64,000 nt of DNA from Paulownia fortunei (lineage: Eukaryota > Streptophyta > Magnoliopsida > Lamiales > Paulowniaceae): the NCBI GenBank assembly GCA_019321725.1, contig JAGSPU010000374.1, positions 1 through 64,000 of the forward strand, written 5' to 3'. The stretch's first letter is position 1. Each line of letters starts with the position of its first letter. Shown here piece after piece: positions 40,101-53,600 of this stretch. The notes below the pieces were generated by a model. It was not told the origin of the DNA. It was given only the letters and a program-made list of their open reading frames with translations, and did not search any database. Both the position numbers and the translations under genes were made by a program.

Positions 40101-43100
40101 TTTTCACCCCACTAGCTCACTAATATTCCTCCAGTGTTTGTACTTCCTGATTCATAATCTAAAAAACCCTAATTTTTACTCTGAAAGTTTTAAAAAAAAA
40201 AATAGGAGGCCTCCCTCGCTACTCTCTGTTGTTTCAATATTTTCAGACACAAAATCTAAAAAATCCCAATTTCTACAACTCAAATTTTCACCTCCACCCT
40301 CCCACTAACATCTCTGATGTGTTTTCTTTATAAGATATAGAATAAAGCAAACCCAAATTTTGGCAATAGAACGTTTCACCATAAAATCGCCATGCCATCC
40401 CCATTCTTTCGCTACTCTCTCTCTTAGATTATGTATTTTATGATGTAAAATTAAAAAGTCCTAAATTTTGCTGCTGAAAATTTCACAATAAAAAATAGGC
40501 CACCCCCACCCCTTCGCTACTCTCTCTTGTATTAAGTGTTCTACGATATATGATACTAAAAATCCAAATTTTTGCTAATAAAATTTTAATGGTACATATC
40601 CAAGGTTTCTACTGTCATCTCATTAATGTCGAACATTTGTTCTGTATTTAAGGATGTAAAACCTAATAAACCCTAGTTTTTGCTAAAAGTATTTCACTCT
40701 ACCAGCTCGCAAGTATTCCTCTATTGTTTTGTACATTATGATGCATAACACAAAAAACACCAAGCCTCCCTCGTGCCTCGCTACTCTCTGTTGTTTCTGT
40801 ATTTTAAGACGCAAAATCTATAAACCCCAATTTTTGCAACTCAAATTTTCACCTCCACCCTCCCACTAACATCTCTGATGTGTTTTCTATTATAAGACAT
40901 AGAATATAGAAAATCCTAATTTTGGTAATAGAAAGTTTACCATAAAAACACCATGCCATCCCCACCTTTCTCTACTCTATCTCTTAGATTATGTATTTTA
41001 TGATATAAAATCAAAAAGTCCTAACTTTTGCTACTGAAAATTTCTAATACAAAAAAAGGCCACGCCCACCCCTTCGCTAATCTCTCTTGTATTAAGTGTT
41101 CTACGATATATAATACTAAAAATCCTAATTTTTGCTAATAAAATTTTAATAGTACAAATCCAAGGTTTCTACTGTCATCTCATTAGTGTCGAACATGTGT
41201 TCTGTATTTAAGAATGTAAAATCTAATAAACCCTAGTTTTTGCTAAAAATCTTTTCATCCCACCAGCTCACTAATATTCCTCTAGTGTTTTGTACTTTAT
41301 GATGCATAATCCAAAAAATCCTAGTTTTACACTGAAAGTTTTAACAAAAAAAACACCAGGCCACCCTCGTGCCTCGCTAATTTTTATTGTTTTATATTTT
41401 CAAACACAAAATCTAAAAAACCCCAATTTCTATAACTCAAATTTTCACCTCCACCCCCCTACTAAAATCTCTGATGTGTTTTCTATTATAAGATATAGAA
41501 TACAAAAAAATCCTACTTTTGGCAATAGAGAGTTCCACCATAAAAACGCCATGCTATCCCCACCCTTTCGCTACTCTATTTCTTAACTTATGTATTTTAT
41601 GATGTAAAATCGAAAGTCCTAACTTTTGCTACTGAAAATTTCACAATACAAAAGTAGGCCACCCCCACCCCTTCGCTACCCTCTCTTGTATTAAGTGTTC
41701 AGTGATATACAATACTAAAAATCCTAATTTTTGCTAATAAAATTTTAATAGTACAAATCTAAGGTTTCTACTGTCATCTCATTAGTGTCGAACATTTGTT
41801 CTGTTTAAGGATGTAAAATCTAATAAAACCCTAGTTTTTGCTAAAAATATTTTCATCCGACCAACTCACTAATATTCCTCTAGTGTTTTGTACTTTATGA
41901 TGCATAATCCGAAAAACCCTAGTTCTTACTCTGAAAGTTTTAACAAAAAAACACCAGGCCACCCTCGTGCCTCGCTACTCTCTGTTGTTTCTCTATTTTC
42001 AGACACAAAATCTAAAAAACCCCAATTTCTGCAACTCAAATTTTCACCTCCACCCTCCCACTAACATCTCAAATGTGTTTTCTATTATAAGATATAGAAT
42101 ATAGAAAACCCTAATTTTGATAATAGAAAGTTTCACCATAAAAACACCATGCCATCCCCACCTTTTCTCTACTCTCTCTCTTAGATTATGTATTTTATGA
42201 TGTAAAATCAAAAAGTCCTAACTTTTGCTACTGAAAATTTCACAATACAAAAAAAGGCCACCCCACCCCTTCGCTACTCTCTCTTGTATTAAGTGTTTAT
42301 GATATATAATACTAAAAACCTAATTTTTGCTAATAAAATTTTAATAGTACAAATCCAAGGTTTCTACTGTCATCTCATTAGTGTCGAACATTTGTTCTGT
42401 GTTTAAGGATAAAATCTAATAAACTAATTTTTGCTAAAAATTTTCATCCCACCAGCTCACTAATATTCCTCTAGTGTTTTGTATTTTATGATGCATAATC
42501 CAAAAAACCCTAGTTTTTACTCTGAAAGTTTTAACAAAAAAAACACCAGGCCACCCTCGTGCCTCGCTACTCTCTGTTGTTTCTATATTTTCAGACGCAA
42601 AATCTAAAAAACCCCAATTTCTATAACTCAAATTTTCACCTCCACCCCTACTAACATCTCTGATGTGTTTTCTATTATAAGATATAGAATAAAAAACCCT
42701 ATTTTGGCAATAGAAAGTTTCATATAAAATCGCCATGCATCCCCACCCTTTCGCTACTCTCTCTCTTAGATTATGTATTTTATGATGTAAAATTAAAAAG
42801 TCCTAACTTTTGCTACTGAAAATTTCACAATACAAAAAAAGGCCACCCCCACCCCTTCGCTACTCTCTCTGTATTAAGTGTTCTACGATATATAATACTA
42901 AAAATCCTAATTTTTGCTAATAAAATTTTAATAGTACAAATCCAAGGTTTCTACTGTCATCTCATTAGTGTCGAACATTTGTTCTGTATTTAAGGATGTA
43001 AAATCTAATAAACCCTATTTTTGCTAAAAATTTTTCCCCACCAGCTCACTAATATTCCTCTAGTGTTTTGTATTTTATGATGCATAATCCAAAAAACCCT

Positions 43101-45360
43101 AGTTTTTACTCTGAAAAACACAGGCCACCCTCGTGCCTCGCTACTCTCTGTTGTTTTTGTATTTTCAGACGCAAAATCTAAAAACCCCAATTTTGCAACT
43201 CAAATTTTCACCTCCACCCTCCCACTAACATCTCTGATGTGTTTTCTATTATAAGATATAGAATATAGAAAACCTAATTTTGGTAATAGAAAGTTTACCA
43301 AAAACCCATGCCATCCCCACCTTTTCTCTCTCTATCTCTTAGATTATGTATTTTATGATGTAAAATCAAAAAGTCCTAACTTTTGCTACTGAAAATTTCA
43401 CAATACAAAAATGCCACGCCCACCCCTTCGCTACTCTCTTGTATTAAGTGTTCTATGATATATAATACTAAAAACCTAATTTTTGCTAATAAAATTTTAA
43501 TAGTACAAATCCAAGGTTTCTACTGTCATCTCATTTATGTCGAACATTTGTTCTGTATTTAAGGATGTAAATCTAAGAAATCCTAGTTTTTGCTAAAATA
43601 TTTTCACTCCACCAGCTCGCAAATATTCCTCTAGTGTTTTGTACATTATGATGCATAATCCAAAAAATCCTAGTTTTATTTCGAAAGTTTTAACACAAAA
43701 AACACCAGGCCACCCTCGTGCCTCGCTACTCTCTATTGTTTCTGTATATTCAGACGCAAAATCTAAAAAACCCCAATTTCTGCAACTCAAATTTTCACCT
43801 CCACCCTCCACTAACATCTCTGATGTATTTTCTATTATAAGATATAGAATATAGAAAATCCTAATTTTGGCAATAGAAAGTTTCAATATAAAATCGCCAT
43901 GTATCCCCACCCTTTCGCTACTCTCTCTCTCTTAGATTAGTATTTTATGATATAAATTAAAAAGTCCTAAGTTTTGCTACTCAATTTCACAATACAAAAA
44001 TAGGCCACCCCACCCCTTCGCTACTCTCTCTTGCATTAAGTGTTCTACGATATATAATACTAAAACTCCTAATTTTTGCTAATAAAATTTTAATAGTACA
44101 AATCCAAGGTTTCTCTGTCATCTCATTAGTGTCGAACATTTGTTCTGTATTTAAGAATGTAAAATCTAATAAACCCTAGTTTTTGCTAAAAATCTTTTCA
44201 TCCACCAGCTCACTAATATTCCTCTAGTGTTTTGTACTTTATGATGTATAATCCAAAAAACTCTATTTTTTACTCTGAAAGTTTTAACAAAAAAACACCA
44301 GGCCACCTCGTGCCTTGCTACTCTCTGTTGTTTTGTATTTTCAGACGCAAAATTAAAAACCCCAATTTTGCAACTCAAATTTTCACCTCCACCCTCCACT
44401 AACATCTCTGATGTGTTTTCGATTATAAGATATAGAATATAGAAAACCCTAATTTTGTAATAGAAAGTTTCACCATAAAACAACATGCATCCCCACCTTT
44501 CTCTACTCTATCTCTTAGATTATGTATTTTATGATGTAAAATCAAAAATCCTAATTTTTGCTACTAAAATTTCACAATACAAAAAAAGGCCACGCCCACC
44601 CCTTCGCTACTCTTTCTTGTATTAAGTGTTCTATGATATATAATACTAAAAACCCTAATTTTTGCTGATAAAATTTTAATAGTACAAATCAAGGTTTCTA
44701 CTGTCATCCATTATGTGAACATTTGTTCTGTATTTAAGGATGTAAAATCTAAGAAACCCTAGTTTTTGCTAAAGGTATTTTCACTCCACCAGCTCGCAAA
44801 TATTCCTCTAGTGTTTTGTACATTATGATGCATAATCCAAAAAATCCTAGTTTTTTTTGAATGTTTTAACAAAAAAACACCAGGCCACCCTCGTGCCTCG
44901 CTACTCTCTGTTGTTTCTGTATTTTCAGACGCAAAATCTAAAAACCCCAATTTCTGCAATTCAAATTTTCACCTCCACCCTCCCACTAACATCTCTGATG
45001 TGTTTTCTATTATAAGCATAGAATATAGAAAACCCTAATTTTGGTAATAGAATGTTTACCATAAAAACACCATGTCATCCCCACCCTTTCTCTACTCTCT
45101 CTCTTAGATTAAGTATTTTATGATGTAAAATCAAAAAGTCCTAACTTTTGCTACTAAAATTTCACAATACAAAAAAAGGCCACCCCACCCCTTCGCTACT
45201 CTCTCTTGTATTAAGTGTTCTATGATATACAATCTAAAAACCTAATTTTGCTAATAAAATTTTAATAGTACAAATCCAAGGCACTACTATCATCTCATTA
45301 GTGTCGAACATTTGTTCGTGTTTAAGGATATAAATCTAATAAACCCTAGTTTTTGCTAAA
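37126..45360 (+). repeat. Second copy of the ~8.3-kb, 14-unit tandem block
   Basis: This copy matches 28,835-37,125 unit for unit, including the shortened unit (559 bp in copy 1, 561 bp in copy 2). Differences between copies are mostly one- or two-base gains and losses in A, C or T runs, with few substitutions. Copy 2 is about 55 bp shorter overall. It stops matching at about 45,360, where m4 changes from AATATTTTCACCCCACGAGC to AATCTTTTCATCCCACCAGC. Confidence 0.9.
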
Positions 45361-48300
45361 AATCTTTTCATCCCACCAGCTCACTAATATTCCTCTAGTG
45401 TTTTGTACTTTATGATGCATAATCCAAAAAACCCTAGTTTTTACTCTGAAAGTTTTAACAAAAAAACACCAGGCCACCCTCGTGCCTCGCTACTCTCTGT
45501 TGTTTTTGTATTTTCAGACGCAAAATCTAAAAACCCAATTTTGCAACTCAAATTTTCACCTCCACCCTCCCACTAACATCTCTGATGTGTTTTCTATTAT
45601 AAGATATAGAATATAGAAAACCTAATTTTGGCAATAGAAAGTTTCACCATAAAAACATGCCATCCCCACCTTTCTCTACTCTTCTCTTAGATTATGTATT
45701 TTTGATGTAAAATCAAAAAGTCCTAACTTTTGCTACTGAAAATTTCACAATACAAAAATGCCACCCCACCCCTTCGCTACTCTCTTTGTATTAAGTGTTC
45801 TATGATATATAATACTAAAAACCTAATTTTTGCTAATAAAATTTTAATAGTACAAATCCAAGGTTTCTACTGTCATCTCATTAGTGTCGAACATTTGTTC
45901 TGTATTTAAGGATGTAAAATCTAATAAACCCTAGTTTTTGCTAAAATATTTTCACTCCACCAGCTCGCAAATATTCCTCTAGTGTTTTGTACATTATGAT
46001 GCATAATCCAAAAAACCTAGTTTTTATTGAAAGTTTTAACAAAAAAACACCAGGCCACCCTCGTGCCTCGCTACTCTCTGTTGTTTTTGTATTTTCAGAC
46101 GCAAAATCTAAAAAACCCCAATTTCTGCAACTCAAATTTTCACCTCCACCCTCCCACTAACATCTCTGATGTTTTTCTATTATAAGATATAGAATATAGA
46201 AAACCCTAATTTTGGCAATAGAAAGTTTCACCATAAAAATCGCCATGCCATCCCCACCCTTTCGCTACTCTCTCTCTTAGATTATGTATTTTATGATATA
46301 AAATCAAAAGTCCTAACTTTTGCTACTGAAAATTTCACAATACAAAAATAGGCCACCCCCACCCCTTCGCTACTCTCTCTTGCATTAAGTGTTCTAGATA
46401 TATAATACTAAAAATCCTAATTTTTGCTAATAAAATTTTAATAGTACAAATCCAAGGTTCTACTGTCATCTCATTAGTGTCGAACATTTGTTCTGTATTT
46501 AAGGATGTAAATCTAATAAACCCTAGTTTTTGCTAAATATTTTCACTCCACCAGCTCGCAAATATTCCTCTAGTGTTTTGTACATTATGATGCATAATCC
46601 AAAAAACCTAGTTTTTATTGAAAGTTTTAACACAAAAAACACCAGGCCACCCTCGTGCCTCGCTACTCTCTGTTGTTTCTGTATTTTAGACGCAAAATCT
46701 AAAAACCCCAATTTCGGCAACTCAAATTTTCACCTCCACCCTCCCACTAACATCTCTGATGTGTTTTCTATTATAAGATAGAATATAGAAAACCCTAATT
46801 TTGGTAATAGAAGTTTACCATAAAAACACCATGCATCCCCACCCTTTCTCTACTCTATCTCTTAGATTATGTATTTTTGATGTAAAATCAAAAAGTCCTA
46901 ACTTTTGCTACAGAAAATTTCACAATACAAAAAAAGGCCACCCCACCCCTTCGCTACTCTCTCTTGTATTAAGTGTTCTATGATATATAATCCTAAAAAC
47001 TAATTTTGCTAATAAAATTTTAATAGTACAAATCCAAGGCCACTACTATCATCTCATTAGTGTCGAACATTTGTTCTGTTTAAGGATAAAATCTAATAAA
47101 CCCTAGTTTTTGCTAAAAATCTTTTCATCCCACCAGCTCACTAATATTCCTCTAGTGTTTTGTATTTATGATGCATAATCTAAAAAATCCTAGTTTTTAC
47201 TCTGAATGTTTTAACAAAAAAAACACCAGGCCACCCTCGTGCCTCGCTACTCTCTGTTGTTTTTGTATTTTCAGACGCAAAATCTAAAAACCCCAATTTT
47301 GCAACTCAAATTTTCACCTCCACCCTCCCACTAACATCTCTGATGTGTTTTCTATTATAAGATATAGAATATAGAAAACCTAATTTTGTAATAGAAAGTT
47401 TCACCATAAAAACAACATGCCATCCCCACCTTTTCTACTCTATCTCTTAGATTATGTATTTTATGATGTAAAATCAAAAAGTCCTAACTTTTGCTACTGA
47501 AAATTTCACAATACAAAAATGCCACCCCACCCCTTCGCTACTCTTTGTTGTATTAAGTGTTCTATGATATATAATACTAAAAACCTAATTTTTGCTAATA
47601 AAATTTTAATAGTACAAATCCAAGGTTTCTACTGTCATCTCATTATGTCGAACATTTGTTCTGTATTTAAGGATGTAAAATCTAAAAACCCTAGTTTTTG
47701 CTAAATATTTTCACTCCACCAGCTCGCAAATATTCCTCTAGTGTTTTGTACATTATGATGCATAATCCAAAAAATCCTAGTTTTTATTTGAAAGTTTTAA
47801 CACAAAAAACACCAGGCCACCCTCGTGCCTCGCTACTCTCTGTTGTTTCTGTATTTTCAGACGCAAAATCTAAAAAACCCAATTTCTGCAACTTAAATTT
47901 TCACCTCCACCCTCCCACTAACATCTCTGATGTGTTTTCTATTATAAGATATAGAATATAGAAAATCCTAATTTTGGTAATAGAATGTTTACCATAAAAA
48001 CCCATGTCATCCCCACCCTTTCTCTACTTTCTCTTAGATTATGTATTTTTGATGTAAAATCAAAAAGTCCTAACTTTTGCTACAGAAAATTTCACAATAC
48101 AAAAAAAGGCCACCCCACCCCTTCGCTACTCTCTCTTGTATTAAGTGTTCTATGATATATAATCCTAAAAACACTAATTTTGGTAATAAAATTTTAATAG
48201 TACAAATCCAAGGCTACTATCATCTCATTAGTGTCGAACATTTGTTCTGTGTTTAAGGATATAAATCTAATAAACCCTAGTTTTTGCTAAAAATCTTTTC

Positions 48301-49507
48301 ATCCCACCAGCTCACTAATATTCCTCTAGTGTTTTGTATTTTATGATGCATAATCAAAAAATCCTAGTTTTTACTCTGAAAGTTTTAACAAAAAAACACC
48401 AGGCCACCCTCGTGCCTCGCTACTCTCTGTTGTTTTTGTATTTTCAGACGCAAAATCTAAAAACCCCAATTTTTGCAACTCAAATTTTCACCTCCACCCT
48501 CCCACTAACATCTCTGATGTGTTTTCTATTATAAGATATAGAATATAGAAAATCCTAATTTTGTAATAGAAAGTTTCACCATAAAACAACATGCCATCCC
48601 CACCTTTCTCTACTCTATCTCTTAGATTATGTATTTTATGATGTAAAATCAAAAAGTCCTACTTTTGCTACTGAAAATTTCACAATACAAAAAATGCCAC
48701 CCCACCCCTTCGCTACTCTTTGTTGTATTAAGTGTTCTATGATATATAATACTAAAAACCTAATTTTTGCTAATAAAATTTTAATAGTACAAATCCAAGG
48801 TTTCTACTGTCATCTCATTTATGCGAACATTTGTTCTGTATTTAAGGATGTAAAATCTAAGAAACCCTAGTTTTTGCTAAAGTATTTTCACTCCACCAGC
48901 TCGCAAATATTCCTCTAGTGTTTTGTACATTATGATGCATAATCCAAAAAATCCTAGTTTTTATTGAAAGTTTTAACACAAAAAACACCAGGCCACCCTC
49001 GTGCCTCGCTACTCTCTGTTGTTTCTGTATTTTCAGACGCAAAATCTAAAAAACCCAATTTCTGCAACTTAAATTTTCACCTCCACCCTCCCACTAACAT
49101 CTCTGATGTGTTTTCTATTATAAGATATAGAATATAGAAAATCCTAATTTTGGTAATAGAATGTTTACCATAAAAACACCATGTCATCCCCACCCTTTCT
49201 CTACTCTATCTCTTAGATTATGTATTTTATGATGTAAAATCAAAAAGTCCAAACTTTTGCTACAGAAAATTTCACAATACAAAAAAAGGCCACCCTCACC
49301 CCTTCGCTACTCTCTCTTGTATTAAGTGTTCTATGATATATAATCCTAAAAACACTAATTTTGGTAATAAAATTTTAATAGTACAAATCCAAGGCCACTA
49401 CTATCATCTCATTAGTGTCGAACATTTGTTCGGTGTTTAAGGATATAAATCTAATAAACCCTAGTTTTTGCTAAAAATCTTTTCATCCACCAGCTCACTA
49501 ATATTCC
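45361..49507 (+). repeat. Array region with two-unit (12-monomer) pattern and shortened units
   Basis: An m3 variant with AATCCTAAAAAC-like sequence and CCAAGGC(CA)CTACTATC recurs at about 46,990, 48,160 and 49,345, spaced 1,170 and 1,185 bp. Units here are 584-590 bp, against about 597-602 bp near 6-20 kb. The missing bases are scattered through A, T and C runs and are not one deletion. Examples are AACCCAATTTTGCAACTC near 45,533 and TTCTGTTTAAGGATAAAATC near 47,075. Confidence 0.8.
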
Positions 49508-50450
49508 TCTAGTGTTTTGTACTTTATGATGCATAATTCGAAAAACCCTACTTCTTACTCTGAAAGTTTTAACAAAAAAAACACCAGGCCACCCTTATGC
49601 CTCGCTACACTCTGTTGTTTCTCTATTTTCAGACACAAAATCTAAAAACCCCAATTTCTACAACTCAAATTTTCATCTCCACCCTGCTACTAACATATCT
49701 GATGTGTTTTCTATTATAAGATATAGAATATAGAATACCCTAATTTGGCAATAGAAAGTTTCACCATAAAAACACCATGCCATCCCCACCCTTTCGCTAC
49801 TCTCTCTCTTAGATTATGTATTTTATGATTTAAAATCAAAAGTCCTAACTTTTGCTACTGAAAATTTACAATACAAAAATAGGCTACCCCAACCCCTTCG
49901 CTACTCTCTCCTATTTTAAGTGTTCTATGATATACAATACTAAAAATCCTAATTTTTGCTAATAAAATTTTAATAGTACAAATCCAAGGTTTCCACTGTC
50001 ATCTCATTAGTGTCGAACATTTGTTTTGTATTTAAGAATGTAAAATCTAATAATCCCTAGTTTTTGCTAAAATATTTTCATCCGACCAACTCACTAACAT
50101 TCCTCTAGTGTTTTGTACATTATGATCCATAATCCAAAAAACCCTAGTTTTTATTCCGAAACTTTTAACACAAAAAACACCAGGCCACCCTTGTGCCTCG
50201 CTACTCACTGTTGTTTCTGTATTTTTAAACGCAAAATCTAAAAAACCCCAATTTCTACAACTCAAATTTTCACCTTCACCCTCCCACTAACATCTCTGAT
50301 GTGTTTTCTATTATTTGCTATAGAATATAGAAGACCTTAATTTTGGCAATAGAAAGTTACACCATAAAAACGCCATGCCATCCCCACCCTTTCTTTACTC
50401 TCTCTCTTAGATTATGTATTTTATGATGTAAAATCAAAAAGTCCTGTCTT
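49508..50450 (+). repeat. Third, partial copy of part of the 8.3-kb block
   Basis: This stretch carries, in order, CATAATTCGAAAAACCC with CACCCTTATGCCTCGCTAC, then CTCACTAACATTCCTC with TTATGATCCATAATCC, then AGAAGACCTTAATTTTGGC with AAAGTTACACC. The same order is found at about 30,680-31,620 and 38,940-39,890. After about 50,450 the sequence returns to the AATGCCACCCCACCCC type seen at 47.5 and 48.7 kb. Confidence 0.8.
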
Positions 50451-50639
50451 TTGCTACTGAAAATTTCACAATACCAAAAATGCCACCCCACCCCTTCGCT
50501 ACTCTTTGTTGTATTAAGTGTTCTATGATATATAATACTAAAAATCCAAATTTTTGCTAATAAAATTTTAAAAGTACAAATCCAAGGTTTCTACTGTCAT
50601 CTCATTAGTGTCGAACATTTGTTCTGTATTTAAGGATGT

Positions 50640-53600
50640 AAAATCTAATAAACCCTAGTTTTTGCTAAAAGTATTTTCACGCCACCAGCTCGCAAATTTT
50701 CTCCAGTGTTTTGTACATTATGATGCATAATCCAAAAAACCCTAGTTTTTATTCCGAAAGTTTTAACACAAAAAACAACAGGCCACCCTCGTGCCTCGCT
50801 ACTCTCTGTTGGTAATAGAAAGTTTCACCATAAAAACGCCATGCCATCCCCACCTTGTCTCTACTCTCTCTCTTAGATTATGTATTTTGTGATGTGAAAT
50901 CAAAAAGTCCTAACTTTTGCTACTGAAAATTTCACAATACAAAAAAAGGCCACCCTCACCCTTTCGCTACTCTCTCTTGTATTAAGTGTTCTGTGATATA
51001 TAATACTAAAAACCCTACTTTTTGCTAATAAAATTTTAATAGTACAAATCCAAGGTTTCTACGGTCATCTCATTAGTGTCGAACATTTATTCTTTGTTTA
51101 AGGATGTAAAATCTAATAAACCCTAATTTTTGCTAAAAATCTTTTCATCCCACCAGCTCACTAATATTCCTCTAGTGTTTTGTACTTTATGATGTATAAT
51201 CCAAAAAACTCTAGTTTTTTACTCTGAAAGTTTTAACAAAAAAAACACCAAGCCACCCTCGTGCCTCGCTACTCTATGTTGTTTCTATATATTCAGACGC
51301 AAAATCTAAAAAATCCCAATTTCTGTAACTCAAATTTTCACCTCCACCCCCTACTAACATCTCTGATGTGTTTTCTATTATAAGATATACAATACAAAAA
51401 CCCTACTATTGGCAATAGAAAGGTGCACCATAAAAACGCCATGCTATCCCCACCCTTTCGCTACTTTCTTTATTAGCTTATGTATTTTATGATGTAAAAT
51501 CGAAAAGTCCTAACTTTTGCTACTAAAAATTTCACAATACAAAAATAGGCCACCCCCACCCCTTCGCTACTCTCTCTTGTATTTCTATGATATACAATCC
51601 TAAAAACACTAATTTTGCTAATAAAATTTTAATAGTACAAATCCAAGGCTACTACTATCATCTCATTAGTGTCGAACATCTGTTCTGTGTTTAAGAATGT
51701 AAAATCTAATAAACCCTAGTTTTTGCTAAAATATTTTCACCCCACCAGCTCGCAAATATTCCTCTAGTGTTTTGTATTTTATGATGCATAATCTAAAAAA
51801 TAGTAGTTTTACTCCGAAAGTTTTAACCAAAAAAACACCAGGCCACCCTCGTACTTCACTACTCTCTGTTGTTTTGGTATTTTCAGATTCAAAATCTGAA
51901 AAACCCCAATTTCTGCAACTCAAATTTTCACCTCCACCCTCCTACTAACATTTCTGATGTGTTTTCTTTTATAAGATATATAGTACAGAAAACCCTAATT
52001 TTGGTAATAGAACGTTTAACCATAAAATCGCCATGCCATCCCCACCCTTTCACTACACTCTCTCTTAGATTATGTATTTTATGATGTAAAATCAAAAAGT
52101 CCTAACTTTTGCTACTGAAAATTTCACAGTACAAAAATAGGCCACCCCACCCGTTCGCTACACTCTCTTGTATTAAGTGTTCTAGGATATACAATCCTAA
52201 AAACCCAAATTTTTGCTAATAAAATTTTAATAGTACAAATCCAAGGTTTCTACTATCATCTCATTAGTGTCGAACATTTGTTCTGTATTTAAGGATGTAA
52301 AATCTAATAAACCCCAGTTTTTGCTAAAAGTATTTTCACGCCACCAGCTCGCAAATTTTCCTCCAGTGTTTTGTACATTATGATGCATAATCCAAAAAAC
52401 CCTAGTTTTTATTCCGAAAGTTTTAACACAAAAAACACCAGGCCACCCTCGTGCCTCGCTACTCTCTGTTGTTTCAGTATTTTTAGACGCAAAATCTGAA
52501 AACCTTAATTTTTGCAACTCAAATTTTCACCTCCACCCTCCCACTAACATCTCTGATGTGTTTTCTATTATAAGATATAGAATATAGAAAACCCTAATTT
52601 TGGTAATAGAAAGTTTCACCATAAAAACGCCATGCCATCCCCACCTTGTCTCTACTCTCTCTCTTAGATTATGTATTTTATGATGTGAAATCAAAAAGTC
52701 TTAACTTTTGCTACTGAAAATTTCACAATACAAAAAAAGGCCACCCCCACCCCTTCGCTACTCTCTCTTGTATTAAGTGTTTATGATATATAAAACTAAA
52801 AACCCTAATTTTTGCTAATAAAATTTTAGTAGTACAAATCCAAGGTTTCTACTGTCATCTCATTAATGTCGAACATTTGTTCTGTGTTTAAGGATGTAAA
52901 ATCTAATAAACCCTAATTTTTGCTAAAAATCTTTTCATCCCACCAGCTCACTAATATTCCTCTAGTATTTTGTACTTTATGATGTATAATCCAAAAAACT
53001 CTAGCTTTTTACTCTGAAAGTTTTAACAAAAAAAACACCAGGCCACCCTCGTGCCTCGCTACTCTCTGTTGTTTCTATATTTTCAGACGCAAAATCTAAA
53101 AAACCCCAATTTTGTAACTCAAATTTTCACCTCCACCCCCCTACTAACATCTCTGATGTGTTTTCTATTATAAGATATACAATACAAAAAACCCTACTAT
53201 TGGCAATAGAAAGTTGCACCATAAAAACGCCATGCTATCCCCACCCTTTCGCTACTCTCTTTCTTAGCTTATGTATTTTATGATGTAAAATCGAAAAGTC
53301 CTAACTTTTGCTACTGAAAATTTCACAGTACAAAATAGGCCACCCCCACCCCTTCGCTACTCTCTCTTGTATTAAGTGTTCTATGATATACAATCCTAAA
53401 ATCACTAATCTTGGTAATAAAATTTTAATAGTACAAATCCAAGGCTACTACTATCATCTCATTAGTGTCGAACATTTGTTCTGTGTTTAAGGATGTAAAA
53501 TCTAATAAACCCTAGTTTTTGCTAAAAATATTTTCACCCCACCAGCTCGCAAATATTCCTCTAGTGTTTTGTATTTTATGATGCATAATCTAAAAAATCG

